Assembly (NCBI GenBank): GCA_000697355.1
Contig: JNEN01000714.1
Location: 62,001-126,000, forward strand
DNA length: 64,000 bases
Origin: Syncephalastrum monosporum B8922
Lineage: Eukaryota; Mucoromycota; Mucoromycetes; Mucorales; Syncephalastraceae
Direction: 5' to 3'
Below, piece by piece: positions 11,607-23,361 of the stretch (positions are counted from its first letter, which is position 1; each line of letters opens with the position of its first letter). The translations under genes and the position numbers were made by a program. Below the pieces are notes generated by a model, which did no database searches, was not told the DNA's origin, and saw only the letters and a program-made list of their open reading frames with translations.

Positions 11607-12852
11607 ATGAAGGCTCTTATTCTCGTCGGAGGTGAGTGATTGCAAGTTATGCTGGTTGTCATGGTTGCTCATCTCGAGTCATCATCATTTTTTATTCGCA
11701 GGTTTTGGCACCCGTCTGCGTCCTCTTACTCTTACGCTTCCCAAGCCGCTTGTCGAGTTCGCCAATAAGCCCATGATCCTTCATCAGATCGAGCACCTCG
11801 CCAAGGCGGGCGTCACCGACATTGTGCTTGCGGTCAACTACCGCCCCGAAATCATGGTGGCTGCCCTCAAGGAGTACGAGCAGCAGTACAACGTCACCAT
11901 CACCTTTTCTGTCGAGACCGAGCCTCTGGGCACGGCTGGCCCGCTTGCCCTGGCTCGCGAGATCCTTGCCAAGGACGACAGCCCCTTCTTTGTTCTCAAC
12001 AGCGATATCATTTGCGATTATCCCTTTGAGCAGCTGCGCGATTTCCACATTGGCCACGGTAACGAGGGCACCATTGTCGTAAGTACAACGGAAGAACATC
12101 ACAGACGCACGCACACACGTCATGGGAAAGGGTGATTAACGCGGTACGCTCTCGTTTATCAGGTGACCAAAGTGGACGATCCCTCCAAGTATGGTGTGAT
12201 CGTGAACAAGTCCGACTCGACCCGCATCGAGCGCTTCGTGGAGAAGCCCAAGGAGTTCATTAGCAACAAGATCAACGCAGGCATCTACATCCTCAGCCCC
12301 GCCGTTCTCGACCGCATCGAGCTCAAGCCCACGTCCATCGAAAAGGAGGTCTTCCCCTTCGTTGCGCAAGACGGCCAGCTCCACACCTTTGACCTCGAGG
12401 GCTTCTGGATGGACGTCGGTCAGCCCAAGGACTTCTTGACCGGCACCTGCTTGTATCTGAGCCATCTTGCCAAGAAGAACCCTGCCGAGCTCGCCAACCC
12501 CACGCTCGACTATGTCCACAAGGGTAACGTCATGGTCCATCCTTCGGCGAAGATTGGTAAGGACTGCCGCATTGGTCCCAACGTCGTGGTGGGTCCCAAT
12601 GTTGTGGTGGGCGATGGTGTGCGTCTCCAGCGCTGTGTCATTCTCGAGGGCGCCAAGATCAAGGACTTTGCCTGGGTCAACTCGAGCATCGTCGGCTGGC
12701 ACTCCACCGTGGGCCGCTGGTCGCGTCTCGAGGGCTGCTCCGTCCTGGGCGACGATGTCACCATCAACGACGAGATCTACGTCAACGGTGGCTCCATCCT
12801 GCCTCACAAGGGCATCTCGTCCAACATCACCCAGCCCCAGATTATCATGTAA
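11607..12852 (+). CDS. PSA1: mannose-1-phosphate guanylyltransferase (GDP-mannose pyrophosphorylase)
   Basis: Makes GDP-mannose from mannose-1-phosphate and GTP in the cytosol, feeding N- and O-glycosylation and GPI synthesis. Three exons (11607-11631, 11702-12078, 12163-12852) give 363 aa, the family length. The first exon encodes only MKALILVGG, and the nucleotidyltransferase signature continues across the intron as [17 protein letters not shown]. Later motifs include [47 protein letters not shown] and [14 protein letters not shown], followed by a left-handed beta-helix of hexapeptide repeats (about residues 255-350) such as [16 protein letters not shown]. The body is strongly C-ending in codon use, consistent with high expression. 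Confidence 0.97.
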
Positions 12853-13034
12853 ATATTATATCTCGTATTCCTTTTTTTTTTTCCATTCTACCACCACTCC
12901 CACTTTGTGTACTTCCTATCACACACACGCAACGCACACGCAACTCCAGCCATGTCACACCATCCGTATCAATGTCACGCCACAACAACAATCATATATA
13001 AACCGTTTTACATTATTTATCATCGAAATGATCT

Positions 13035-14084
13035 CTATGCATGATCTATATGAGGACTGGGTTCATCTTTCAATCGAAAGACGCGGTAGTGGTGGTTTAG
13101 ACTGGGATGGGAATGAATCTTGTAGAGCGTTCCGAGGCACCCTTGCCGGGTTGGCCATTCGTAAAACACCCGTCCGATGCGGGAATGTACCAACGCCATA
13201 GCACACCTGATTTTTTTTTGTTTTTTGTTTTTTGTTGCCCATTCTTTTATCAGACAACAGCCAGTAACATCGGATAGTCTGTACTTACATGGCACAAGGT
13301 TCATAGTTGATGAACAGGTCGTAGCCAGAGCAAAGATAGCTGTCTTTGGCTTCTGTCATATCGTCTGCCTTTCGCTTGGACGGAGGATGAGCAGGGCCAC
13401 GGATTTCTGTGTCAGCCACGGCTTGTATGCAGTTCATGATGGCGTGGTGTAATGGATGAGTGTCACGTGTGTCGACCGCCTCGGCCAGAACGGTATTCGA
13501 CACTGGATCGACGACACGTGCTCGAATGACAGAGTCGTTTCTGAGGCTGGCCCAGTGTGCCTCGACATGGTCGATATCTTCTTTTGTGAATTTAGGATCG
13601 AGGCGGGTATCTTCACGGTAGTTCATCGGCCACACGTGTTTCCAAGCCTCATATTGGGCTCGGTTGACCGGGGCATAGCGACACACGGGTACGATCTCGG
13701 GCTTGATCTTGTCTGTCAGCCCGTTTTCTTCCAAAAGCGAATGGAGCTGATCGCGCGTAATGGCGCTCTCCAAACAGAGAATCAAGGTCAATTCGAAATT
13801 ATTGTTGTTGTCATCGAGTACAGTGCGTCGTACGCGTTTGCAATGTTCCAGGTTTTGCAACGGCGGAAGTGCTTTTTGTGCGAATCTATGTGTTGTAGAG
13901 AGGGGTTATGTCGGTCAGCCTCGGCTCGGGATTGGTGCTGTGCGACAATGTTCACTTGCTTGAGGACAGCACTCGTATCCTTGGGTTCTACTTTACTGCA
14001 GTAAACAGACACCGTTTCAAGGGGACGGGAATGCTCATCGGAAAGGACTTCATGAAAGGGCCATTCTGCTCGAGGCACACTCAT
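13035..14084 (-). CDS. TAD3: tRNA-specific adenosine-34 deaminase, ADAT3/Tad3 subunit
   Basis: Non-catalytic partner of Tad2 in the deaminase that converts A34 to inosine in tRNA anticodons. Exons 13960-14084, 13289-13885 and 13035-13206 encode 297 aa. The first intron (13886-13959) is a GC-AG intron: only the AA|GCAAGT donor keeps frame, joining VLK to [20 protein letters not shown]. The deaminase fold shows WPMNYR, then [33 protein letters not shown] and [15 protein letters not shown] across intron 2. The usual catalytic HAE is replaced by HHA-type sequence (HPLHHAI), as expected for Tad3. It ends convergently with PSA1 and starts 121 bp from the divergent lipoate ligase gene. Confidence 0.93.
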
Positions 14085-14205
14085 ATAGAAGAGAAGAGTA
14101 ACAAGTAAAAAAAGAAAAGAAAAAAAAAATAGAAAATACAGGGCAATGTATTATTGTAATAGCGCTGTTTACTCTTCTCTCTCTACTCTCGTTTGTGTTT
14201 TCGAC
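14085..14205. promoter_or_regulatory. shared divergent promoter region TAD3 / AIM22
   Basis: Only 121 bp separate the start codons of the minus-strand TAD3 gene (14084) and the plus-strand lipoate ligase gene (14206). The interval has an A-rich stretch (14106-14130) and a CT-rich stretch (14172-14191) facing the plus gene. Confidence 0.5.
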
Positions 14206-15710
14206 ATGCTCTGGCTGCGATCGCGCCTTGGTTCGGCGCCTGTCCGAGTGGGTCGGCGCTGGCAGTCAAGCAGCAGCAAACACAACAAAGTACAATGCTA
14301 CATTTCAAACTACACCGATCCTTATACGAACCTGGCCTTGGAGGAATGGCTGCTGAGAGAAACAGACCCGGACGCCTATATCCTGTACCTGTGGCGGAAC
14401 CGTCCGTGCGTCGTCGTCGGGCGCAACCAGAACCCCTTTGTCGAGTGCAACCTGCGTTTCATGCGAGAAAACAACATCCCCTTGGTGCGCAGACGGTCCG
14501 GCGGCGGCGCGGTCTATCATGTATGCATATCGAAAATGTCACCACCACTTGAAGCTCTAGGGCGCACTGACCCGCATGGCTTTCTAGGACATGGGAAATT
14601 CAATCTACACCATATTCATGCCACGCACCGCATTTTCCCGCGAAGCCAATGCACACCTGGTCTCGAGAGCGCTGCAGCAGCTCGACATTCCCGCCTACGT
14701 CAACGAACGCCACGATATCGCCGTCGATGGTTTCAAGGTCTCTGGCAGCGCCTACAAAATCATCAGCCAGCGCGCCTACCATCATGGGACCATGCTGCTC
14801 GATGCCGATACAGACAAGCTCAAAGGCGCGCTCTCTAAAAACGGACGCAACTTGACCGGTTTCGTCTCCAAAGGCATCGAGTCCGTGCCTTCGCCTGTAA
14901 CCAACCTTCGCAACTATTCCTACACGATCGATCACCAGCAATTCTGCGACTCGGTCCTGGAGGAATTCGTCAAGACCTACCACGGCACCGGCGAAACCGT
15001 CCAGGTTAGTCCAAACAGCACAGTGATGCAACTCGCCGACGTATGCTCACGTTTGATGCGTCTAACTTCATTCCTTTTCGGGGATAGCCGACCATTTTCA
15101 GCGATCAGCATAACACGCCCCTGCCTGCATTGGCGGAGAAGACAAAGAACGAGCTCCAGACATGGGACTGGGTGTACGGCCAGACGCCTGAGTTCACCAA
15201 TCAGATGCAACGCGAATTCTCCTGGGGTAGCGTGGTACGTATGAATTCAGATCTGCATACATGCATACATGCATACATACATATACACCGGCAGACGCGC
15301 ATCTGCGGGGCCCTTGCTCTCAGCCTGCCTTGCTTGCGTCCCTAAGGGTTTTACCTGTCACGTTGCTCAGCAAACTAAGACATCAATTTCTCTCTTCTAG
15401 TCCGCCCTGATCCGGTCCAGACACGGGATGATCACGGAAGCAGATCTCACCACCTCGTCCGCCGGCGCTCATGAGGTGACAGTGGCATCTGCTATCGGTG
15501 TTGCCCTGAGAGGTGAATTACTGAGAAAGCATCTGTAGTTCCGTCGTCTCACTTGAATTTGCCATATTAATCTCACCAGGCACCCGCTACTCGGATACCG
15601 CTGTGCAGGAAGCACTCCAAAAGATCAACCAGGAGATACCCGGTCTCATTAATTCAGAAAATCAAGCCATCGCCGATGAGCTGACCCACTGGCTGCAGCA
15701 GGGCCTCTAA
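14206..15710 (+). CDS. AIM22: lipoate-protein ligase A / lipoyltransferase family, mitochondrial
   Basis: Attaches or transfers lipoyl groups to mitochondrial 2-oxoacid dehydrogenase subunits (LIPT1/Aim22 family). Five exons (14206-14520, 14588-15004, 15088-15234, 15401-15512, 15580-15710) give 373 aa. The chosen start, MLWLRSRLGSAPVRVGRRW, is Arg-rich and amphipathic like a mitochondrial presequence; an upstream in-frame ATG at 14146 is less likely. Family motifs: TNLALEEWLLRE, LWRNRPCVVVGRNQNPF, LVRRRSGGGAVYH joined to DMGNSIYTIFM, and VDGFKVSGSAYKI with the lipoyl-AMP lysine. A C-terminal accessory domain (WDWVYGQTPEFTNQM) is present. Confidence 0.92.
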
Positions 15711-16055
15711 ATGACATCCACACACACATACACATATACAAAAAAAAAAAAAAAGAAAAAAGGAGTCAACATAACTTGGGCATTCGAACAAATAGGAACA
15801 AGGCCCCCGCCGAGAAAACCAGCCACCTTCTTTCCCTCCATCAGCCAGCGTCATGTGGTCTCGAATAACTTGACGTGCTGTCTTCTTTTTTGCTCCCGAG
15901 GCCAAATCCATAGGGTGCCGGTCCGCCTGTCCTAGAACATATTTAAAAGCCGAAGAAAAATATCATCATTAATAGTACCACTTGTATCGAGTGTACGCTT
16001 CTGTTTACTCTCTGGCATTTTCTTTTTCGTCTTGTTTCTTCCGTTGCATACCAGT

Positions 16056-16465
16056 ATGGGAAACGCCATAAGCTATTACGACTATTACAATACCTCATCT
16101 GCCTATTTCCATACACAGCGCGAGTACCTGGCCCATTATGCACGTCATCGGTACCACTGGCTCCAGCGTTACTGGCACGCTCAGCGTAACTGGAGCCTCT
16201 TCCAGCAAGCTCATCAGCAGCACGCACAGTCGCTCTATAACATAAGCCCCACTGCCGCCGGTGCTCCTTTACAACACCGCAGTCTTCACTACCCCGTTTT
16301 AACGCCCAGTCCCTTTGGCTATCAAGGCTACGCGAGCAACAACACTGGGCGTCTGGCAGATTTGGCCTGTCCCCCAGGGTAAGGATCTCTGTTTTTATTA
16401 TCTTATATGCATCTAAACTTCTCTCTCAATACAGCTACTATCCCGCATACTACTCGCTGTGGTAA
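16056..16465 (+). CDS. small Tyr/Trp/His-rich protein with N-myristoylation signal
   Basis: Not recognised. Two exons (16056-16378, 16435-16465) give 117 aa. The N-terminus MGNAIS fits the N-myristoylation consensus MGxxxS. The first half is crowded with aromatic and basic residues (HYARHRYHWLQRYWHAQRNW) and the second half has Pro/Tyr-rich sequence ending GYYPAYYSLW. No membrane helix is visible. The start has a plausible context and a second exon of only 10 codons that keeps frame, which supports real coding. It is convergent with SKI8. A lipid-anchored cytosolic-face protein is an inference from the N-terminus alone. Confidence 0.6.
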
Positions 16466-16619
16466 ATAATATATATGCCATATATTACTATGTCTATCAC
16501 GATGCGTTATGTATACTCCTAGTGTGTCCTTAGATCCCCTTCCCCTCTCTGAATTCTTTGATCGTACCCTCTATCTCTATAAATAATTGAAATCATTTGC
16601 GTGTTTTATTGCCTCGATT

Positions 16620-17998
16620 TTATGATCCACTGCTTGCGAACCATTTGATGGATTGATCGCTCGAGACCGATACCAGTTTGGTTCCTTCTGCATTCCATGC
16701 CACACCATAGACCTATATTGAGAATTGACGTTAGAACAGTCCCCGATCCTCTGTGCCTCGTAGAGAAGAAAGAGCTTACAGCGTCTTCGTGCACTTCGTG
16801 GGTCTCGATGACCGAGCGCATTGCTAGATCCCAGACCTTGACCTTCTTGTCGGAAGACACGCTAGCAAGCTGCTGTTTGCTGATATCAGGATTCGCAGCG
16901 ACGGAGAGGATCCAGCCGTCATGGCCCTCCAGGACGGACGCCAGGTTGCCGTGCTCTACGTCGTAGATGTTGATACAATGATCATCACTGCCGCTGATGA
17001 GTGTGATATTGTCCGGCGCGAATGTCAGCGCCCGTACAGGCTGTGCATGGCCTATATAAACTTTATATGAGCATGACCGTCCGTCAAGCTTCTCACTCCG
17101 TGTACACATACCAGAGAGCGCATGGGCGAGTTGATCGGTTTCCACATTGTAGACGTGGATAACACCACTTTTGGTTCCAGCAGCAAGGTATTTCCCGTCA
17201 CCACTCTATGTAAAAAGATATACATATTAGGCGTGTAAAGACTTTCCGTGCTGATAAAACTTGCATAAGCGAGACAGAGGATGAAGTCAGCACCGGTCTG
17301 GATGGACGACACACGCTCACCGGTGGCGACGTCGTAAGTGTGAATCTGGCCATTGTAGGAGCCCGTGCTGACGTATTTGCCATCCGGGCTGAACTTGGCT
17401 GTCCAGGACTGCACCGCTTCGGCTTGGATTGTTCGCTGGAGGGACACCTTGTTCTCGACATTCCAGATATGCAGCACGGAATCCAGGGAAGCGCTCACTA
17501 AGCCTAATATACAGTTTATATAGCCACCACCATCTCGACCAGCCCATGCCCCATCGGTCCTGCTCGCGTCAGCATGACTTACGTGTACCATCCACGCTAA
17601 AATCAACCGAGATAACGCCCATGTGTCCGCCCACGGCAGAAGGGATAGACGCCTCGCTCCCTACGGCATGCCGAAATTCACCCGAGGCACCGTCCCTAAC
17701 AAAAGCGTAAGTGCGACGGAAACCGAAAGGCTGATCTATAGATATGGACTCAGGCAATTACCAAATCTTGACGGAGCCGTCGGCTGATCCGGTGGCGATC
17801 AGGTTTTCGTGGCGTGTCCATGCCACGCACCAAATGTCGTCCTCGTGGGCTGTTTGGTTTTCTTGTAAGCACAAGAATGTGAGAGCAAGGGAGCCCTACC
17901 TTTATCGACGACAAGAGTGGGAATATAAGTTGTAGGCTGTATAAGCAAATGTCGAGATTAGGATGCAATGGCTTGCCCTTTGGCATGGAACCCACCAT
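16620..17998 (-). CDS. SKI8: Ski8/WDR61 WD40 protein
   Basis: WD40 propeller subunit of the Ski complex (3'-5' mRNA decay by the exosome), also used in meiotic recombination in fungi. Eight exons give 312 aa: 17996-17998 (ATG only), 17900-17936, 17762-17849, 17583-17695, 17265-17503, 17112-17205, 16780-17051, 16620-16712. The order matches WDR61: AHEDDIWCVAWTRHENLIAT, then GVISVDFSVDGT, SASLDSVLHIWNVEN, SWTAKFSPDGKYVSTGSYNG, AYSGDGKYLAAGTKSGV, GHAQPVRALTFAPDN, DKKVKVWDLAMRSV and a final VYGVAWNAEGTKLVSVSSDQ. Intron 5 (17206-17264) is GC-AG: only TAT|GCAAGT keeps frame. The start is inferred: ATG followed directly by a GTGGGT donor joins in phase to PTTYIPTLVVDKA. Confidence 0.9.
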
Positions 17999-19220
17999 GA
18001 AAAACGCGCTCCAAGAACGAATTCATTGATCGTCCCCGCATTTGTTGCCTATTTCGCTGTATGCACATTTTTCATATTGCGACCATTACATTAGGATTAT
18101 ATAGCATGTGCTTATTCTGGTCAAACAAGTGATGACGAATAGGATGGACACAGCATGTTATGGAATATCATACTACGTGCACAGAACATTAAAAGGTCTG
18201 CAAACGCAGCGTTTTCTTTTATACGGATGGCTCGTCGGACGCACACCGCGGACGACACACACCGTACGCGGAACGGCGTCCAGCCAAATAGAGATTACCG
18301 ACCCTAGACAAGATATGGAGAGCTACATCGCATGTTGGCGCAGCATCCTCAGTCCGGGTGGTCGGGCATGAACGGGAGCATGCCATCGAGGCAGCCTCAA
18401 GCGCCGGCAGTCTCCCTTCATCAGACGTAGCGTCCGGCACAAAAAGAACGAAACATAAGTGGTATAGACTCGAAAACGTCTTAGTGCCAGTCTCCCAGTA
18501 TTCGGAAAGGCGACAAGCTCGCAGGGTTTTATTTGTTTCTCAATGTACTCTAATTGTCTGTATGTTCTATTTGGGAGACGTTAATGTTCATTCTTCGTCT
18601 CGTCCTTGCGTTGCTATCTCAAACGTCAAATTGACTTTTGACCATACAGGTCGCAAATAAAGCAACGTACACCAGTAAGCAGACGTCCGTACATCTGCGA
18701 GCAATCATTTTATGTGCTTTTGTTTGCCAAGCCCGAGAGTAAATGAAGTCTACGCACTCGAACCACTGAGTACGCCGTGCGTCCCGCCCGAACCCCTTCG
18801 GGCATGGACGCAGTTCAACGACACAACATCCTGCTCTCATTTCTAGGACCAAGGATATGCTTCCTAGTTACTCTACCATGTGCGCTGCAGGTCGCTAATT
18901 ATAGTGATATCTCATCTTTTCAATTGTCCTCGTTGAGGGTCTTTGTTAAATAGTCACGAAAGAAAGGAAGTAAAAGGACAAAGACAATAATATAAGAGTA
19001 CAAATGGTGAGGAAGGAAGATGCGGGATGAAAGACAATAAGAAAAAAAAGGGAGAGCGGAAAACAGAGCGGCGAAAGCGAGAGTAGAAGAAAAGGCATGC
19101 AGACAGTTGTAAGAATGTGTGCTTCACGCATTAGTTTGTCGAATCAAAAACAGGGGCTTGATATGCATGGCATGAAAGGAAATGTGTGTATATATGTAAC
19201 GAGTAAGACGCGTGGCTGAT
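17999..19220. other. intergenic, no gene recognised
   Basis: Between the SKI8 start and the 3' end of RasGEF 1. No family resemblance in any frame. A short GC-rich palindrome (CCCGAA near 18787 and TTCGGG near 18797) is the only structure noted. Confidence 0.55.
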
Positions 19221-22200
19221 TTATGAAGCAACCGGTTCGCGCGGTTCAAGCTGAAGACTCTTCTCGTATAGCACGTCGACATCGCGACTGCTCTCTAGAT
19301 GCGATTGAATAAAGGTCTGCAGCTCGGTGATGCTATGGAACGTGTACGGCGGCGATTGGAACTGGTTGATCTCGCGGATCACCTCGGCTGCCTTTTGTCG
19401 CTTTGCAAAGTTGATAAGCTTCGTCTGCTTCTTGATATAATCCGGGTTGCCATCTTCGATGAACGTGAGGTCCTGCAGATAGATGCCCAAGAATGGGATA
19501 CACGGCGGGTTCACCGAATGGATCATCTCACGATACTCTGTAAAGTTCCGGTTGGCACCCATGAGTTTCCGAATGGACGCCAAAGATTGGTTGGTACGAT
19601 TGCCGACAAGCTATAAATGCGTGACATATAGATATGAGCATATCATAGATAGTGCCCTTAGATCACTTACCTCCCACGTCTTCTTCAAGCGACCCACAGC
19701 ACTATTGTCAAATGCAGAAATGATGGCCATGCATGTGTTGTAGTTGTTCAAGCCACGACAGCGCTATAGATAGTGCTTGATGAGTGAAAATATGCAAAAT
19801 GGATATGTTCCAGCACTTACATTAGCGACCTGGGCCCAGTACTTGATAGCCACCACACGCTTCTTGGCCTCCTCGTATGACAGGATGTTGTCGCTGACCC
19901 AACATGTCAATCGGTTGCAGTAATCGATGGACTGCTTGACATTGTAGGCCACTTTGCCAGAGGCACCTTCTTGTGACCACGCCTTGCTGAGACATTCGAT
20001 CGGACGGATGCTGCTGTACAGCTTGAAATCCATGAGCGTCAACTGTCGCGCCAATTCCAGCGGGTCCACGTCGGGCAGCGATATCCGTGTGATATCTTTG
20101 GGCATGATGGGGAGCGGACCCGTGAGCGCGTTCGGCACAAGCTTCTTCAGACCATCATTGGCGTCCAGCTCTTTGCGTTTCCGTATTAACCGGTTCAGCT
20201 GGTCGGCCGAGAATGGAGAAGCATCGCGGATCACCGTGTTAGTAAAGAATTCGAGGCGGCCCAAAATGACATGGTCTTCAGCGTTGTAGTAGTTTTCAAG
20301 CCACGTTTTCATGACGTTGAATACACTGAATCCCAAATTTTTTTTTCAGAGATGATGAGTAAGATACTAGAACCAACACGGCCTTTCTCTCTCTTTGCAA
20401 CTTACCGTAGACGCACGAGTTTCTGCTTTTTCTCCGTCCAGGTTTCCAGTTCATAGGGTGTGAGCCATTCGGGGGCACGCAGCGTGTAGCGTTGCTCCAG
20501 CAAACTTAAAAATTCCTCGGTGGTACAGAATGATCGGTAAGTCAGCAAAAAAGTGGCAATGAAGCTCGTGTCTAATTTAAAAAAGATCAGACCATGTGTC
20601 TCGCCGTGTGTTGCACAACAAAGCCTTACCGAGACTATTATGAAGCGTCAAGCGTTCCACCAAGGCCGGCAAAGTGCCGCCCTTCACATTACCATCAGAC
20701 CCAAAGACGATCTCGTCCGGCGTGTAATCGTGCCCCAGGCCATTTTCGCTGTCTTCCGCAGGACGATTCATCATCGGACGTTTGCGGCCGTCGGCGGCAA
20801 TCGAAGGTCTGTGTTGATGGCCTACAGCAGGGCGCTGTTGCTGCTGATGTTGTCGGCTTTCCTCGTCTGTCTCGACCTCGTTGCCCATGACGGGGGAGAG
20901 AGGTGTCTCTGACTCGCCCGAAGTCATCTGCATGTACCACAGCTTGCGCTGCTCCACCATCTCTTCCACACTGGTCAGAATCGATCCAATCGTCGTCTCG
21001 ATGGCATTGATTGCATCTTCAATATCCGTTACAGCCTGTTCGAGGTCCGTGTGGGCATTGTTCAAGTTTTGCACCGCGCCAAAGAGGACACCCACGGCGT
21101 TGTACAGATTCTGTTTGTTGATACGGAACCCAGCCAGGGACGGGATTTTAGAACTGTCAACGCTGGCGAGATCGACGTCTTCCAGAATACTGAGATACTG
21201 GCCGATCTGCATGGACATGTTGCGGAATAAAATGACCACGTTGGACCGTGTCTTGGCCGGATCACGGTCGATCTCGGCATGGTTTTCGTCGTCGTCGTCG
21301 TCGTCGTAGGTTGTGGAGAGGATGAAAGCGGAGGCTTTCGAGAGCGCATCGGTAGACGAGTATATTTGGTTGGCGTGCGTCTGCAGACTGACAACGAGGT
21401 CCTGGTTGAGCGGGTACTTCGCCTTCTGAACCACCCCTTGCTCAATGATGCTCGTCCGCTTGTTGGCAGCATCCATGGAGGTGGCAATCGGCGGGACAGG
21501 GGAATTGTAGTCGACCGGATCAAACACAACAGAGACGCGTCGCGTGTCAATCAACAGCTGCGGCTTCACCTGCTCAACAGTGATTTGCTTGTCCTGACAG
21601 GTCGTCACAAAACCGCGCACCGCGGACAAGAGGTCGCCTGCATCCCGCTGCACCTTCATCAAGGCCTCGGGCTGACTCGCCATCGCCCACCCTTCGGAAG
21701 CGGTCTTGACGGAGAGCACCAACTTAGAAAGCGAGGCCATGACGGCGCGGTGCAGTTCACGCAAAACGCGGTCTTGCATGTGGCCCGAGTCCTTATCGAG
21801 CGAGCCCGACGCATAGAGCATGACGCGAATGGCGACGACGACGGCGGACGCGTCAGCGGTGAACGTATCGCGACTTCCGCGCTGAGCTGCGGAGTTGAGG
21901 CGATGGATGGCGCTTGCAGCATCTCCAGCCAGCTTGTGCCAAGTTAGTGGGTCTTCGCGGATGGCAGAGGTGCTGGGCGCATTTGAGGCGACGATGGATG
22001 GATCGTATTCGTCTACAAAAGCGGTTGAATCCCGCGAGGAGGGGAACTGACCCGATCTTTCGGGATCCTCATGGTCGGTTTCTTGGTTGGGCTTTTTCTG
22101 ACGTAAATGGCTTAGCTTTTGCCCTCGTGCACACGCACACAAAGAAACGGTGCCAAGTAGAATATTCTTACCAAGCGACCTGTCGCCCGGTCGATATCAT

Positions 22201-23361
22201 CGTAGTCCCAAGTGGTTTCCTGCGTGGCGAGGTTACAGTAGTACAACCGCCCCTGCGGTGTCACTCGTTCCACCCACTGATGAGCAGCCTATCGATGGAC
22301 AGCTTAGTATGCATGCAGTCAAAAGAAGTGTTTTCTCTTTTGCTTCTTCTTCTTCTTCTGTGGCGTGAACGTACATGAGGGCTTGCATCCGAAACCACCG
22401 TCTCTGGCGTATCGACATTGGCCGGCAAGGAATCGAGACTGAGACGGTTGGGTTTCATGGCAGGGTCGTAGTGGGTTTCACGTGCATCATGGAATTTATC
22501 TTCGTCGATATCTGAATAGCTATCGTCGCTGGCGCCGAGAGCAGCTTCGTCGTCGTGGCTGTCGTACTCGGTGTCAGACAGCATGGGATGCTCGTACTGC
22601 ATTTTGCCTGTGCGATGGTTGTAGTAGAAGCAGGTGACGCCGTCCTCGGCCACCTGAACAGACCAGCCGTCAGGTAGAATCTTTCTATCCAAGCTGCTTC
22701 CAGAGCTATTGCGGCTCATGATGCTGTTGGCTGTCCACCCAAAATTGGACGTGGGTGTGGCGAGGGAGACGGATGAGTACGGCCGTGCTTGGCGAGAAGC
22801 GCGGCGTTTCTTGTCCTTTTTGCGGCGCGGCTGTGGATGGTGGGAGGCGTGATTATAATTACTGCTATTATTCGTATTATTAATATGAGGGTGGCGGGCG
22901 GAGGTGGCTGTGGTAGAAGTTGTCGTGGTCGAGGTGGGTGAAGTCGGTGGAGAGCGCAAGTCTGCGGCGTGGAGAGTGAACGGCCTCGCAGCCTTGTCGT
23001 CTTCCACGGGCGGCAGCCCTCGAAACTGCAGCTGCGTAGGAGACTGCAGGTTCTCTGCTGAATCCAGCGAAAGCGCATCTGCTGCAGTAGGTGCTGGGTC
23101 AATGATCTCGACGTAGTTGCTCGGGAACCAGCCTCGTGCGCCATCGCACCTAGTAAAAGCAAGCAGCCATTCAACATGAGCGATTCGCTCTGTTTCGTTT
23201 CGGTTCCACCGTGCAGTGTCTTACCAGCCATCCCACCAGCCCGAGGCAAGCTGGGCCAGGACGTCGATATAGTCGCCTTTGTCAAAGTTGAGACTCGAGG
23301 GCTCTTCGGAGTGGAAAGAGTAGATAGCCCTGACACGGCATATTATAGTGGGGAAAGACAT
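19221..23361 (-). CDS. RasGEF 1: CDC25-type Ras guanine nucleotide exchange factor with SH3 and WW-like modules
   Basis: Activates Ras-type GTPases by GDP release at membranes. Eight exons give 1216 aa: 23225-23361, 22375-23149, 22172-22288, 20630-22097, 20406-20571, 19821-20325, 19671-19763, 19221-19610. An N-terminal SH3 domain (VRAIYSFHSEEPSSLNFDKG, then ASGWWDGW joined to CDGARGWFPSNYVEI) is followed by two WW-like modules: LPDGWSVQVAEDG with FYYNHRTG, and QWVERVTPQGRLYYCN with TTWDYDD. A long helical middle region follows. The RasGEF-N motif is TSFIATFLLTYRSFCTTEEF. The catalytic domain runs from LPDVDPLELARQLTLMDF through YNTCMAIISAFDNSAVGRLK to FLGIYLQDLTFIEDGNPDYI. The layout matches fungal Cdc25/Bud5-class proteins. 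All phases agree. Confidence 0.95.

Noticed and set aside
18740..18830. Possible tRNA on the minus strand (GGTTCGAG-like B box near 18757)
   Set aside because: No A box or cloverleaf pairing with an acceptor stem could be drawn.
21279..21947. Plus-strand frame of about 220 codons inside RasGEF 1
   Set aside because: It is antisense to the RasGEF 1 exon, which is supported by domain content and splice phases.
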